Assembly: GCA_016617495.1 (NCBI GenBank)
Contig: WYCU01000003.1
Coordinates: forward strand, 1-64,000
DNA: 64,000 nt
Reading direction: 5' to 3'
Origin: Azonexaceae bacterium s22
GTDB taxonomy: Bacteria > Pseudomonadota > Gammaproteobacteria > Burkholderiales > Rhodocyclaceae
A model generated the notes under the pieces. It was not told where the DNA came from. It was given only the letters and a program-made list of their open reading frames with translations, and searched no databases. Position numbers and translations under genes: made by a program. This document shows positions 18,546-27,710 of the stretch, in pieces; the first letter of the stretch is position 1, and the number at the start of each line of letters is the position of its first letter.

Positions 18546-19757
18546 ATGGCCAACGTACTCTATCTGGTGCATCGTATCCCCTACCCGCCGAACAAGGGCG
18601 ACAAGGTACGTTCCTACCATCTGCTCAAGCACCTTGTGCGTCAGCACAAAGTCTTTCTGGGAACTTTCGTCGACGACCCGGACGATCTCCAGCACATCGG
18701 CACCTTGCGCGCACTTTGCGCCGACCTCCACATCGCCCATCTGAACCCCCGCCTGGCCAAGATCCGCAGCCTCAATGCCCTGGTGGCCGGCGAACCGCTG
18801 ACTTTGCGTTACTACCGCGATGCCGGGCTGCGCCATTGGGTCGAAGACACCTTGCGCCGCAACCGCATCGATGCTGTCGTCGTTTTTTCTTCGGCCATGG
18901 CCCAGTACGTCGAGGACATTCCACGCCTTCGCGTCCTCGTGGACTTTGTCGACGTCGATTCGGCGAAATGGACGCAATACGCTCCGCAACATGCATGGCC
19001 CATGTCCTGGCTTTATCGCCGCGAGGGCCGGCGTCTGCTCGCTTACGAGCGCCATATCGCCCAACTCGCCGCCCGATCTTTCTTCGTCACCGACAACGAA
19101 GCCGCCATGTTCCGCAAGCTGGCGCCGGAAAGCGGGGTGCGCATCGACGCCATGTGCAACGGTGTCGATGCCGAGTATTTTTCGCCCGACCCGACCAGCC
19201 CCTCGCCTTACGCCGAAGACGAAATTCCTGTGGTATTCACCGGGGCCATGGATTACTGGCCCAATGTCGACGCGGCGCAATATTTTGCGAGCGAGGTTTT
19301 GCCGCGTTTGCGCGAACTGCACCCCAAAGTACGCTTCACCATCGTCGGGCGCAGTCCGACTCCGGAGGTGCTCGCCCTTGCCGGTGAGCACGTGACCGTC
19401 ACCGGCACCGTCCCCGACGTGCGGCCCTATCTGCAACATGCCGCGGTGGTGGTCGCACCGCTGCGGATTGCCCGAGGCATCCAGAACAAGATTCTCGAAG
19501 CCATGGCCATGGCGCAACCGGTCGTTGCTTCTGCCGAGTGCGCCGCTGCCGTCGATGCCATTACGGGCGACGAACTGCTGACCGCAGCCGATGCCGAAGC
19601 CTTCGTGGCCCAAATCGATGCGCTTTTGGGCGCCCCCGAGCGGGCTGCAACGATAGGCCATGCCGCACGCCAACGTGTTCTGGATCGCTACAGTTGGGAA
19701 GCGCACATGGCGAACATCGACCGCTTCATTGCGCCAACGCCACAGCGCGCCGCCTAG
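18546..19757 (+). CDS. XrtA-associated GT4 glycosyltransferase (TIGR03087-type)
   Basis: A 403-residue GT-B glycosyltransferase. N-terminal HRIPYPPNKGDKVRSYHLLKHL and LRVLVDFVDVDSAKWTQYA are characteristic of this XrtA-locus group; the C-terminal donor domain has VVFTGAMDYWPNVDA and PLRIARGIQNKILEAMAMAQP with the usual Glu. It adds a sugar to the lipid-linked repeat unit in the cytoplasm. Only 21 bases separate it from the next glycosyltransferase, although other such loci often carry the exosortase gene near here. Confidence 0.9.
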   Translation: MANVLYLVHRIPYPPNKGDKVRSYHLLKHLVRQHKVFLGTFVDDPDDLQHIGTLRALCADLHIAHLNPRLAKIRSLNALVAGEPLTLRYYRDAGLRHWVEDTLRRNRIDAVVVFSSAMAQYVEDIPRLRVLVDFVDVDSAKWTQYAPQHAWPMSWLYRREGRRLLAYERHIAQLAARSFFVTDNEAAMFRKLAPESGVRIDAMCNGVDAEYFSPDPTSPSPYAEDEIPVVFTGAMDYWPNVDAAQYFASEVLPRLRELHPKVRFTIVGRSPTPEVLALAGEHVTVTGTVPDVRPYLQHAAVVVAPLRIARGIQNKILEAMAMAQPVVASAECAAAVDAITGDELLTAADAEAFVAQIDALLGAPERAATIGHAARQRVLDRYSWEAHMANIDRFIAPTPQRAA

Positions 19758-19778
19758 GCACCAACCGATCAGCCTGCC

Positions 19779-20951
19779 ATGTCCGCTCAGAACTCCCCTG
19801 CCGATTCGCGCCCGCTTGTCGTTCACGTCATGTACCGCTTTGACACTGGCGGTCTGGAAAACGGCATCGTCAATCTGATCAATCACATGCCGGCCGACGC
19901 GTATCGGCATGCGATTGTCGCGTTGACCGAAGTCACGGACTTTCGCAAACGCATCAAGCGCGATGACGTCCAGTTCATCGCCTTGAACAAACCTCCGGGC
20001 CACGGGTTTCTGCTGTTTCCGCGCCTTTATCGCCTTTTCCGCGAACTGCGGCCAGCCATCGTGCATAGCCGCAACCTCGGCGCACTGGAGGTTCAGTTAC
20101 CCGCCTGGGCCGCCGGGGTGCCGGTGCGTATCCATGGCGAACATGGTCGTGACGTCGGCGACCTGGACGGCTCGAATGTCACCTACCAGCGGGTCCGCCG
20201 TTTTTATCGGCCATTCGTGAGTTATTACCTGGCACTGTCCCGCGACCTCGCCGAATATCTCATCAGCATAATCCGCGTACCCAAAACCAAGGTGCTACAA
20301 GTCTATAACGGCGTCGATGCCCATCGCTTCCATCCCGGAACGGCCACCACCGGCACCTCCGGCTGTCCCTTTGTGCGCCCGCAGCATTGGGTCATTGGCA
20401 CGGTGGGCCGGATGCAGACAGTCAAGGATCAGCCGACGCTGGCACGCGCCTTCATTCGCGCCTTGCAGATCGAGCCGATGCTGGCATCGCGCCTGCGCCT
20501 GGCCCTGATTGGCGATGGCCCGCTGCGCAGCACCTGTCAGCAATTGCTCGACGATGCCGGCGTCGGCGAACTGGCCTGGCTGCCCGGTGAGCGCAGCGAC
20601 ATTCCGGACGTCATGCGCGGACTCGACTGTTTCGTGCTCCCTTCCCTGGCCGAAGGGATTTCCAACACCATTCTGGAAGCCATGGCCTCAGGCTTGCCGG
20701 TAATCGCCACCGATGTCGGCGGCAATGCCGATCTGGTCAGCGCCGGTGAGACCGGCAGCCTGGTTCCCGCCGCCGATCCCGAAGCGATGGCCCGGGAAAT
20801 TGTCCGACTGGCGGCGGCGCCGGAACAGGCCTGCGCGATGGGCGCCGCCGGCCGCGCCTGCATTGAACGCAAATTCAGCATGGAAGCCATGGTCGCCGCT
20901 TACCGTGGCACTTACGACAAACTCCTGCACCGCCCCGGTGCGACTACCTGA
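19779..20951 (+). CDS. XrtA-associated GT4 glycosyltransferase (TIGR03088-type)
   Basis: A 390-residue GT-B enzyme. HVMYRFDTGGLENGIVNLINH at the N-terminus is the group signature. The donor half holds IGTVGRMQTVKDQPTLARAF, LIGDGPLRSTCQQLLDDAG and the EX7E-like region SLAEGISNTILEAMASGLPVIA. It acts on the same repeat unit as its neighbours. Sugar specificity cannot be read from the sequence. Confidence 0.9.
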   Translation: MSAQNSPADSRPLVVHVMYRFDTGGLENGIVNLINHMPADAYRHAIVALTEVTDFRKRIKRDDVQFIALNKPPGHGFLLFPRLYRLFRELRPAIVHSRNLGALEVQLPAWAAGVPVRIHGEHGRDVGDLDGSNVTYQRVRRFYRPFVSYYLALSRDLAEYLISIIRVPKTKVLQVYNGVDAHRFHPGTATTGTSGCPFVRPQHWVIGTVGRMQTVKDQPTLARAFIRALQIEPMLASRLRLALIGDGPLRSTCQQLLDDAGVGELAWLPGERSDIPDVMRGLDCFVLPSLAEGISNTILEAMASGLPVIATDVGGNADLVSAGETGSLVPAADPEAMAREIVRLAAAPEQACAMGAAGRACIERKFSMEAMVAAYRGTYDKLLHRPGATT

Positions 20952-20969
20952 CTCAAGGAGCGCCCCAAA

Positions 20970-22877
20970 ATGTGCGGCATCACTGGAATCTTCGACACGC
21001 GCGGCAAACGCGAAATCGATCGTGCCGTACTGCAGCGCATGAATGAAGCGCAATTCCATCGTGGTCCCGACGAAGGTGGCGTACACCTCGAACCCGGTGT
21101 GGGCCTGGGCCATCGGCGACTTTCGATCATCGACCTCTCCACCGGCCAGCAACCGCTTTACAACGAAGACGGGAGCGTTTGCGTCGTATTCAACGGCGAG
21201 ATCTACAACTACCAGGAATTGATTCCGGAACTGCAGGCCTTGGGGCACGTTTTCCATACGCGCAGCGACACCGAAGTCATCGTGCACGCCTGGGAGGCCT
21301 GGGGAAGTGCCTGCGTCAAACGCTTTCGCGGCATGTTTGCCTTTGCCCTGTGGGACCGCAACCGCGACACGCTATTCCTCGCGCGCGACCGCCTGGGCGT
21401 CAAACCCTTGTTCTACGCGCTGCTTGACGACGGCAGCTTCATCTTCGGCTCGGAGCTCAAATCCCTGCTTGCCCACGGCGGTCTGAAGCGCGACATCGAT
21501 CCTTGCGCCGTTGAAGAATATTTCGCCCTCGGCTACGTCGCTGAGCCGCGCAGCATTTTCCGCCAGGCGCAAAAGCTGCCCCCGGCGGCCACCTTGCTGG
21601 TTTGTCGCGGTCAACCGCTGAAAACGCCCGAAATCTATTGGGATGTCCGCTTCACGCTGGATAACCCGGTCAGCCACGACGATGCACGTGAGGAACTGAT
21701 TCACCGCCTGCAGGAATCGATTCGCCTGCGCATGATCTCCGAAGTGCCGCTGGGGGCTTTTCTTTCCGGCGGCGTGGATTCCAGCGCCGTCGTGGCGCTG
21801 ATGGCCGGTATTTCGGAATCGCCGGTCAATACCTGCTCGATTGCCTTCTCCGACCCGGCCTTCAACGAATCCGAATTCGCGGAAATGGTCGCGCAGCGCT
21901 ATGGCACCCGGCACCACGTCGATCTCGTCGAAAGCGACGATTTCGATCTCATCGACACCCTCGCCCGACTTTATGACGAGCCTTATGCGGATAGCTCGGC
22001 CATCCCCACCTACCGCGTCTGCCAGTTGGCGAGAAAGCATGTGACCGTGGCGCTTTCCGGGGATGGTGGCGACGAGAGCTTTGGCGGCTACCGGCGTTAC
22101 CGCCTGCATCTCATGGAAGAAAAAATGCGGGCGGCACTGCCGCTTGGCCTGCGCCGCCCCTTATTCGGCCTGCTGGGGCGGATTTACCCCAAGGCTGACT
22201 GGGCGCCGCGCGTCTTCCGTGCAAAAACCACCTTTGAAGGCATGGCCAGAACCTCGGTCGAGGCCTATTTCCATTCCCTGTCCATCCTGCGTGCGCCGAT
22301 GCGCAAGCAACTGTTCTCCGACGCCTTCCGCCGCCAGCTCGGCGGCTACGACGCCGGGGATGTTTTCGCCCGCCACGCGGCGCAGGCGGGCACCGACGAT
22401 CCGCTGGCGCTGATTCAATACATCGACCTCAAGACCTATCTGGTCGGCGACATCAACACCAAGGTCGATCGCGCCAGCATGGCGCACTCCCTGGAAGTTC
22501 GGGAGCCACTGATGGATCACCCGCTCATCGAATGGCTGGCCGCCCTGCGCTCTTCCGAGAAAATTCGCGGCCAGGAGGGCAAATACCTGCTCAAGAAGGC
22601 AATGGAACCCTATCTGCCCGACGAGGTGCTGTACCGACCCAAAATGGGCTTTGCCGTACCGCTCGCCCGCTGGTTCCGCGGCCCGCTCAAAGGGCGCGTA
22701 CAACAAGCGATTCTTGGCGAACGCCTGGCCGCAACGGGCTGGTTCAATACCGATTACCTGAAGCATCTGGTCGAAGCGCACAACAGCGGCATGCGCGATT
22801 ACAGCGCATCGATCTGGACCTTGCTGATGTTCGAAGCCTTCCTGCGCAACGTCATGGCCCCCGGAGAAGCGACATGA
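20970..22877 (+). CDS. XrtA-associated asparagine-synthetase-type amidotransferase 1
   Basis: A 635-residue AsnB homologue. The N-terminal class II glutaminase domain is intact: catalytic Cys2 in MCGITGIF, RGPDEGG, LGHRRLSIIDL, FNGEIYNY. The synthetase half has the PP-loop PLGAFLSGGVDSSAVVALM (near residue 265) and ALSGDGGDESFGGYRRY. It should use glutamine ammonia and ATP to amidate a carboxylate, plausibly a uronic acid or acyl group on the EPS rather than free aspartate. CAAGGAG precedes the start. Overlaps the next gene by 4 bases. Confidence 0.93.
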   Translation: MCGITGIFDTRGKREIDRAVLQRMNEAQFHRGPDEGGVHLEPGVGLGHRRLSIIDLSTGQQPLYNEDGSVCVVFNGEIYNYQELIPELQALGHVFHTRSDTEVIVHAWEAWGSACVKRFRGMFAFALWDRNRDTLFLARDRLGVKPLFYALLDDGSFIFGSELKSLLAHGGLKRDIDPCAVEEYFALGYVAEPRSIFRQAQKLPPAATLLVCRGQPLKTPEIYWDVRFTLDNPVSHDDAREELIHRLQESIRLRMISEVPLGAFLSGGVDSSAVVALMAGISESPVNTCSIAFSDPAFNESEFAEMVAQRYGTRHHVDLVESDDFDLIDTLARLYDEPYADSSAIPTYRVCQLARKHVTVALSGDGGDESFGGYRRYRLHLMEEKMRAALPLGLRRPLFGLLGRIYPKADWAPRVFRAKTTFEGMARTSVEAYFHSLSILRAPMRKQLFSDAFRRQLGGYDAGDVFARHAAQAGTDDPLALIQYIDLKTYLVGDINTKVDRASMAHSLEVREPLMDHPLIEWLAALRSSEKIRGQEGKYLLKKAMEPYLPDEVLYRPKMGFAVPLARWFRGPLKGRVQQAILGERLAATGWFNTDYLKHLVEAHNSGMRDYSASIWTLLMFEAFLRNVMAPGEAT

Positions 22878-24085
22878 CCCGCATCCTGCACATTCTCGAC
22901 CACTCGATTCCGCTCCACAGCGGCTACACCTTCCGCACCCTCTCCATCCTGCGCGAACAGCGCAAGCTGGGTTGGGAAACGGCGCACCTGACCACGCCCA
23001 AGCATGTGGGCTGCGAACACCTCGAAGAAGACATCGAAGGCTGGCATTTCTACCGCACGCCCGCACCCGAAGGCGCATCCCGCCTTCCCGGACTCGGTGA
23101 AATGGCGCTCATGCGTGCCGTTGAAAATCGCCTCCAAAATGTGGTCGACCGCGACAAACCCGATGTACTCCATGCCCACTCCCCGGTACTCAACGCCATT
23201 CCCGCCCTGCGCGTCGGACGGCGCAACAATATCCCCGTGGTTTATGAAGTCCGCGCATTCTGGGAAGACGCGGCGGTCGATCACGGCACAACCACGGAAG
23301 GCAGCCTGCGTTACCGCCTGACCCGGGCGCTGGAAACCTATGCACTCAAGCGTGTCGACCATGTATTCACGATCTGCGAGGGCTTGCGCAGCGATATCGT
23401 GGCCCGCGGCATTGCTGCCGACAAGGTGACCGTCATCCCCAATGCCGTCGATATCGAGGCCTTCGACCCCGGCGGCGAAGCCGATGTCGCCCTCAAGGCC
23501 GAACTCGGCCTCGCCGGAGCGACTGTGGTCGGCTTCATCGGCTCCTTCTACGCTTACGAAGGGCTTGATCTGCTGATCGATGCCCTGCCCCGCATCCTCT
23601 CCCGGCGGCCGGAAGTGAAGGTGCTGCTGGTCGGTGGCGGCCCGCAGGAACGCGCGCTCAAGGCCCAGGTGGCCCGCCTGGGCCTCACCAACAAGGTGGT
23701 GTTTACCGGCCGCGTACCGCACACCGAAGTGCACCGTTACTACGATCTCGTCGATGTGCTGGCCTACCCGCGGCACTCAATGCGCCTCACCGATCTCGTC
23801 ACACCGCTCAAGCCGCTGGAGGCCATGGCGCAGGGCCGCCTCCTGATCGCTTCGGACGTTGGCGGCCACAAGGAACTCATTCGCCACGGGGAAACCGGCA
23901 TGTTGTTCCGCGCCGGCAACGCCGAAGCACTGACGGATACGCTGGTTGAACTCCTCGAGCAATCGGCACGCTGGCCGGAAATTCGTCGGGCCGGTCGGCA
24001 GTTCGTCGAGACCGAGCGCAACTGGACACGCAGCGTCGCCAACTACATTCCCGTCTATGCTCGCCTGACAGGACAGCGCGCCTGA
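22874..24085 (+). CDS. XrtA-associated GT4 glycosyltransferase (Daro_2409-type)
   Basis: A 403-residue GT-B enzyme. N-terminal ILHILDHSIPLHSGYTFRTL is typical of the exosortase A-associated family named after a Dechloromonas aromatica protein. The donor half has VGFIGSFYAYEGLDLLIDAL, VKVLLVGGGPQERALKAQV and LTDLVTPLKPLEAMAQGRL. Its ATG overlaps the amidotransferase stop (ATGA). It is the third of four consecutive glycosyltransferases of the operon. Confidence 0.9.
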   Translation: MTRILHILDHSIPLHSGYTFRTLSILREQRKLGWETAHLTTPKHVGCEHLEEDIEGWHFYRTPAPEGASRLPGLGEMALMRAVENRLQNVVDRDKPDVLHAHSPVLNAIPALRVGRRNNIPVVYEVRAFWEDAAVDHGTTTEGSLRYRLTRALETYALKRVDHVFTICEGLRSDIVARGIAADKVTVIPNAVDIEAFDPGGEADVALKAELGLAGATVVGFIGSFYAYEGLDLLIDALPRILSRRPEVKVLLVGGGPQERALKAQVARLGLTNKVVFTGRVPHTEVHRYYDLVDVLAYPRHSMRLTDLVTPLKPLEAMAQGRLLIASDVGGHKELIRHGETGMLFRAGNAEALTDTLVELLEQSARWPEIRRAGRQFVETERNWTRSVANYIPVYARLTGQRA

Positions 24086-24095
24086 AGCCGCCCCG

Positions 24096-25319
24096 ATGAC
24101 CCGGCCGATCCGCACCCTGCTCTTTTCGACCCTGTACCCCAGCAGTACCCGCCCGGGGCATGGCATTTTCGTCGAAACGCGGCTGCGCGAGCTGCTGGCC
24201 AGCGGCGCGGTCGATACCCGCGTGGTAGCCCCTGTGCCCTGGTTTTTTTCAACGGACCCGCGCTATGGCGATTACGCCCGCATGGCCGCGACACCGCGCT
24301 ACGAAATTCGCAATGGCGTCCAAGTGTGGCATCCGCGCTACCTCCTGCCGCCCAAAATCGGCATGAACGTAGCGCCTTTCACGCTGGCCGCCGCGGCAAT
24401 GCCCACCATCCGGAAATTGCAGCGCGAAGGATTCGATTTCGATTTGATCGACGCCCATTATTACTACCCCGATGGCGTTGCAGCCGCATTGATTGCGGCC
24501 CGACTGGGCAAGCCCCTGACCATCACCGCCCGCGGCACCGATCTCAACCTGATCCCGCAATACCGTATTCCGCGGCGGCTGATCCAGTGGGCATCCAAGC
24601 AGGCCAAAGCCTCGATTTCGGTCTGCCAGGCGCTCAGCACTGTTCTGGCCGAACTCGGTGCCGATCCGGCGCGCCTCAAGGTGCTGCGCAACGGGGTCGA
24701 TCTGCTGCGCTTCCGGCCCATCGCGCAGGCCGAAGCTCGCCACGCGCTGAAGCTCGGTGATGGACCGCTGCTGCTTTCGGTAGGGCATCTTGTGGAGCGT
24801 AAAGGACACCATCTGGTGATCGGCATGCTTCAACATCTGCCCGAGCATCGTCTGGTCATCGCGGGCGATGGCGAGGAGCGCGCCAACCTCGTTGCGCTTG
24901 TGCAGCGCCTGAACCTTGGCGACCGCGTTCATTTTGCCGGCGCGGTACCGCAAAGTGAGCTCCCGGCGTATTACTCGGCCGCAGATTGCCTGGTGCTGGC
25001 TTCGAGTCGCGAAGGCTGGGCCAACGTCCTGCTCGAATCGCTGGCTTGCGGCACGCCGGTTGTCGCCACGCGCCTCTGGGGCACGCCCGAGGTAGTCGCA
25101 TCGCCCGTCGCGGGACAACTGGCCGATGCCCGCACCGTAGAGGCGCTGGTGGCAGCCACCCGGGCACTGCTGGCGAACTACCCGGCTCGCCCCGCCGTCC
25201 GCCGCTACGCCGAAGGCTTTTCATGGGATGAGACAACGCGCGGACAGATCGCGCTTTTTCAATCCATCCTCGCTTCCAACTCGAACGCGCCAGGCGCAAA
25301 CGCACCGGACCATGCGTGA
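24096..25319 (+). CDS. GT4 family glycosyltransferase
   Basis: A 407-residue GT-B enzyme with LYPSSTRPGHGIFVETRLREL at the N-terminus, IDAHYYYPDGVAAALIAARLGKP and TARGTDLNLIPQ in the acceptor half, then LSVGHLVERKGHHLVIGML and ASSREGWANVLLESLACGTPVVAT in the donor half. The EGWANVLLESLACG block carries the EX7E-type pair. It probably completes the cytoplasmic repeat unit. Its stop overlaps the start of the O-antigen-ligase-like gene by 8 bases, indicating coupled translation. Confidence 0.9.
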   Translation: MTRPIRTLLFSTLYPSSTRPGHGIFVETRLRELLASGAVDTRVVAPVPWFFSTDPRYGDYARMAATPRYEIRNGVQVWHPRYLLPPKIGMNVAPFTLAAAAMPTIRKLQREGFDFDLIDAHYYYPDGVAAALIAARLGKPLTITARGTDLNLIPQYRIPRRLIQWASKQAKASISVCQALSTVLAELGADPARLKVLRNGVDLLRFRPIAQAEARHALKLGDGPLLLSVGHLVERKGHHLVIGMLQHLPEHRLVIAGDGEERANLVALVQRLNLGDRVHFAGAVPQSELPAYYSAADCLVLASSREGWANVLLESLACGTPVVATRLWGTPEVVASPVAGQLADARTVEALVAATRALLANYPARPAVRRYAEGFSWDETTRGQIALFQSILASNSNAPGANAPDHA

Positions 25320-26595
25320 CATCACCTTACTCGGCATCATTGTCGCCATCGCCGGCTACGCCCTCATTCACCCCTGGGTTGGCATCATGGGCTGGACCTG
25401 GCTCAGTCTGATGAACCCCCACACGCTGTCGTGGAACCTGCGCTTCATGCCCGTCGCCGCGCTCATGGCCGCAGCGACGCTCGTCGGACTGCTCATCACC
25501 CGCGATCGCCGCTCGTTCTACGTCACGGCGGAAACCGGTGCGCTCATCGTGTTCATGCTGTGGATGAGCATTACGCTCATCTTCGCCATCTACTACGAAT
25601 GGAGCACCTACATGTGGACACGGGTCATGAAGATCGACTTCATGATTCTGATGGCGACGGTGGTGCTCTACAGTCGCCGGCATATCCACGTTCTGGCGTG
25701 GGTCGTGGCCGGTTCGATCGGTATCTATGGCTTCAAAGGCGGACTCTTCACCCTGGCGACCGGCGGAAACTATCTGGTCTGGGGCCCGCCGGGTACTTAT
25801 ATCGAGGGTAACAACGAATTGGCCTTGGCCATGATTCTGGTCATTCCGCTGATCTACTTCCTCTACCTCATCCATGAGCACAAATGGCTCAAACGCGGCC
25901 TGCTGGCTTGGATGCTTTTGTGTACGGTGGCCGCACTGGGTAGCCATTCGCGCGGGGCCTTGCTGGCCATCGCAGCGATGGGCTCGGTGCTGTGGTGGCG
26001 TTCGCCGGGCAAGTTGCGTTCCGGCCTGCTCATTTTCTTCATCGGCCTGGTGGCGCTCTTTTTCATGCCCGAAAAGTGGATGGAGCGCATGACCTCCATC
26101 GGGGAGTACAAGACCGATGCGTCGGCGCTTGGCCGCATCAATGCCTGGTGGATGGCCTGGAACCTGGCGAGCGATCGTCTGCTCGGCGGCGGTTTCGAAA
26201 TTTACACCCCGGATATCTTTGCCAAATATGCGCCGAACCCGCTCGATCTCCATCAGGCCCACAGCATCTACTTCCAGGTTCTTGGCGAGCATGGCTTCAT
26301 CGGTCTTTTCCTCTTCCTGCTCATGTGGGGACTGGTCTGGCGGCAAGCAGGCAAGCTGCGCAAGGATGGCAAACTGCGACCGGAAACCCAATGGATCTCG
26401 CATCTGGGTGCGATGTGCCAGGTCAGTCTGGCTGGCTATGCCGTCGGCGGCGCCTTCCTGAGCCTTGCCTATTTCGACCTGCCTTACAACATCCTGCTGC
26501 TCGTCGTGCTCGCTCGCCGCTGGCTCAACCGCAAAGGCTGGGAGGAAGAGGATGCCAGAGGCAACGTCCTGCCCAAATTTGCGCGGAGAAGCTGA
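25312..26595 (+). CDS. XrtA-associated O-antigen ligase/polymerase-like membrane protein
   Basis: A 427-residue polytopic protein with about 10-12 hydrophobic segments. Opening MRDITLLGIIVAIAGYALIHP and the loop LGGGFEIYTPDIFAKYAP with LHQAHSIYFQVLGEHGFIGLFLF match the Wzy_C/O-glycosylation ligase group of XrtA loci; the HxxH-like loop His residues are in the expected periplasmic loop. It likely polymerises or ligates EPS units in the periplasm. The start at 25312 is inside the previous gene's last codons. Confidence 0.9.
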   Translation: MRDITLLGIIVAIAGYALIHPWVGIMGWTWLSLMNPHTLSWNLRFMPVAALMAAATLVGLLITRDRRSFYVTAETGALIVFMLWMSITLIFAIYYEWSTYMWTRVMKIDFMILMATVVLYSRRHIHVLAWVVAGSIGIYGFKGGLFTLATGGNYLVWGPPGTYIEGNNELALAMILVIPLIYFLYLIHEHKWLKRGLLAWMLLCTVAALGSHSRGALLAIAAMGSVLWWRSPGKLRSGLLIFFIGLVALFFMPEKWMERMTSIGEYKTDASALGRINAWWMAWNLASDRLLGGGFEIYTPDIFAKYAPNPLDLHQAHSIYFQVLGEHGFIGLFLFLLMWGLVWRQAGKLRKDGKLRPETQWISHLGAMCQVSLAGYAVGGAFLSLAYFDLPYNILLLVVLARRWLNRKGWEEEDARGNVLPKFARRS

Positions 26596-26597
26596 AC

Positions 26598-27557
26598 ATG
26601 TGGCGCGCGGCGTTTTCCCTGTGTTCTCCCGCCGGTGCCGGCGGGCGCCTCAGCATCTTCATTTTCCATCGCGTCCTGCCCGAAGCAGACCCGCTGTTCC
26701 CGGATGAGCCGGATGCCCGGCGTTTTTCCACATTGCTGGACTGGATTGGCCGCTGGTTCAACGTGCTACCCCTAACTGTCGCGGTCGACGCCCTGAAAAC
26801 GGCAAAATTGCCCGCCCGTGCCGCGGCCATCACTTTTGACGACGGCTATGCCGACAACTTTACCGTTGCCCGTCCCTTGCTTGCCGCGCATGGCATGTGC
26901 GCCACCTTCTTCATCGCCACCGGTTTTCTGGACGGCGGCCGCATGTGGAACGATACGGTCATCGAGGCGGTTCGCCGAACCCCGCTGCAACAGCTCGATC
27001 TGTCCGACCTGCAACTGGGCTGCCATGCCGTGGGCGAGATCACCGAAAAGCGCGCCGCGATCCGGGCGATCATTGACGCCATCAAGTATCTGCCGATTGC
27101 AGAACGCAATGCCTGTTGCCGCAAGATTGCTGAAATCAGCGGCGCGACCTTGCCGGATGATCTGATGATGCGTTCGGCACAAGTTGCCACCATGCGCCAT
27201 CTCGGCATGGAAATTGGCGGCCACACGGTAACGCATCCCATCCTTGCCCGCCTTGATCCTGCCCAGGCACGTCAGGAAATCAGCGAAGGCAAAGCCTTTC
27301 TCGAAAACCTGCTTAACGAGCCAATCCGCCTCTTTGCCTACCCGAACGGCCGCCCCGGTAGCGACTACCTGCCCGAACATGTCGCCATGGTCCGTGACCT
27401 GGGCTTTCAAGCCGCCGTCTCAACGGCCTGGGGGACCTCGGATCGACATACCGACCCCTACCAACTCCGGCGCTTCACACCGTGGGACCCAACCCGTACC
27501 CGCTTCGGCATCCGGCTCTTGCGCAACTTTGGTTTGCGCTCGCAAACACCGGTTTAG
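26598..27557 (+). CDS. Second polysaccharide deacetylase (CE4/NodB family)
   Basis: A 319-residue protein. IFIFHRVLPEADPLFPDEPDARRF at the start, metal/catalytic motif AITFDDGYADN (near residue 75), HGMCATFFIATGFLDGG, IGGHTVTHPILARLD (zinc His pair) and LFAYPNGRPGSDY show an intact CE4 domain. There is no clear cleavable signal. It is 2 bases after the ligase and is the last gene of the plus-strand operon. The two deacetylases of the locus belong to different subgroups, so they probably act on different sugars or steps. Confidence 0.9.
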   Translation: MWRAAFSLCSPAGAGGRLSIFIFHRVLPEADPLFPDEPDARRFSTLLDWIGRWFNVLPLTVAVDALKTAKLPARAAAITFDDGYADNFTVARPLLAAHGMCATFFIATGFLDGGRMWNDTVIEAVRRTPLQQLDLSDLQLGCHAVGEITEKRAAIRAIIDAIKYLPIAERNACCRKIAEISGATLPDDLMMRSAQVATMRHLGMEIGGHTVTHPILARLDPAQARQEISEGKAFLENLLNEPIRLFAYPNGRPGSDYLPEHVAMVRDLGFQAAVSTAWGTSDRHTDPYQLRRFTPWDPTRTRFGIRLLRNFGLRSQTPV

Positions 27558-27650
27558 GGTTTGTGTGCAGAAGGTCTGATCGGAGCCCATGGGGCGCACG
27601 CCCGCCTGTGCACAATCATCAAAGGCCATCGCAAGTGCGATCAACGCCAC

Positions 27651-27671
27651 TAAAACCCCGCTGGCCAGCGG
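27651..27671 (-). terminator. Possible terminator of the minus-strand block
   Basis: CCGCTGGCCAGCGG (27658-27671) is a perfect 14-bp palindrome that can fold as CCGCT-GGCC-AGCGG. On the minus strand it is followed by GGTTTTAG. It lies 40 bases past the stop of the glycoside-hydrolase-like gene. The stem is short and the T run weak. Confidence 0.4.
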
Positions 27672-27710
27672 TATCGCCTCAATCCCAAGCCGCTGCGCGT
27701 GCCAGCCGGC

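Noticed and set aside
18390-20066. 558-codon frame antisense to two EPS glycosyltransferases
   Set aside because: Both sense genes have intact GT-B motifs; the antisense frame lacks any.
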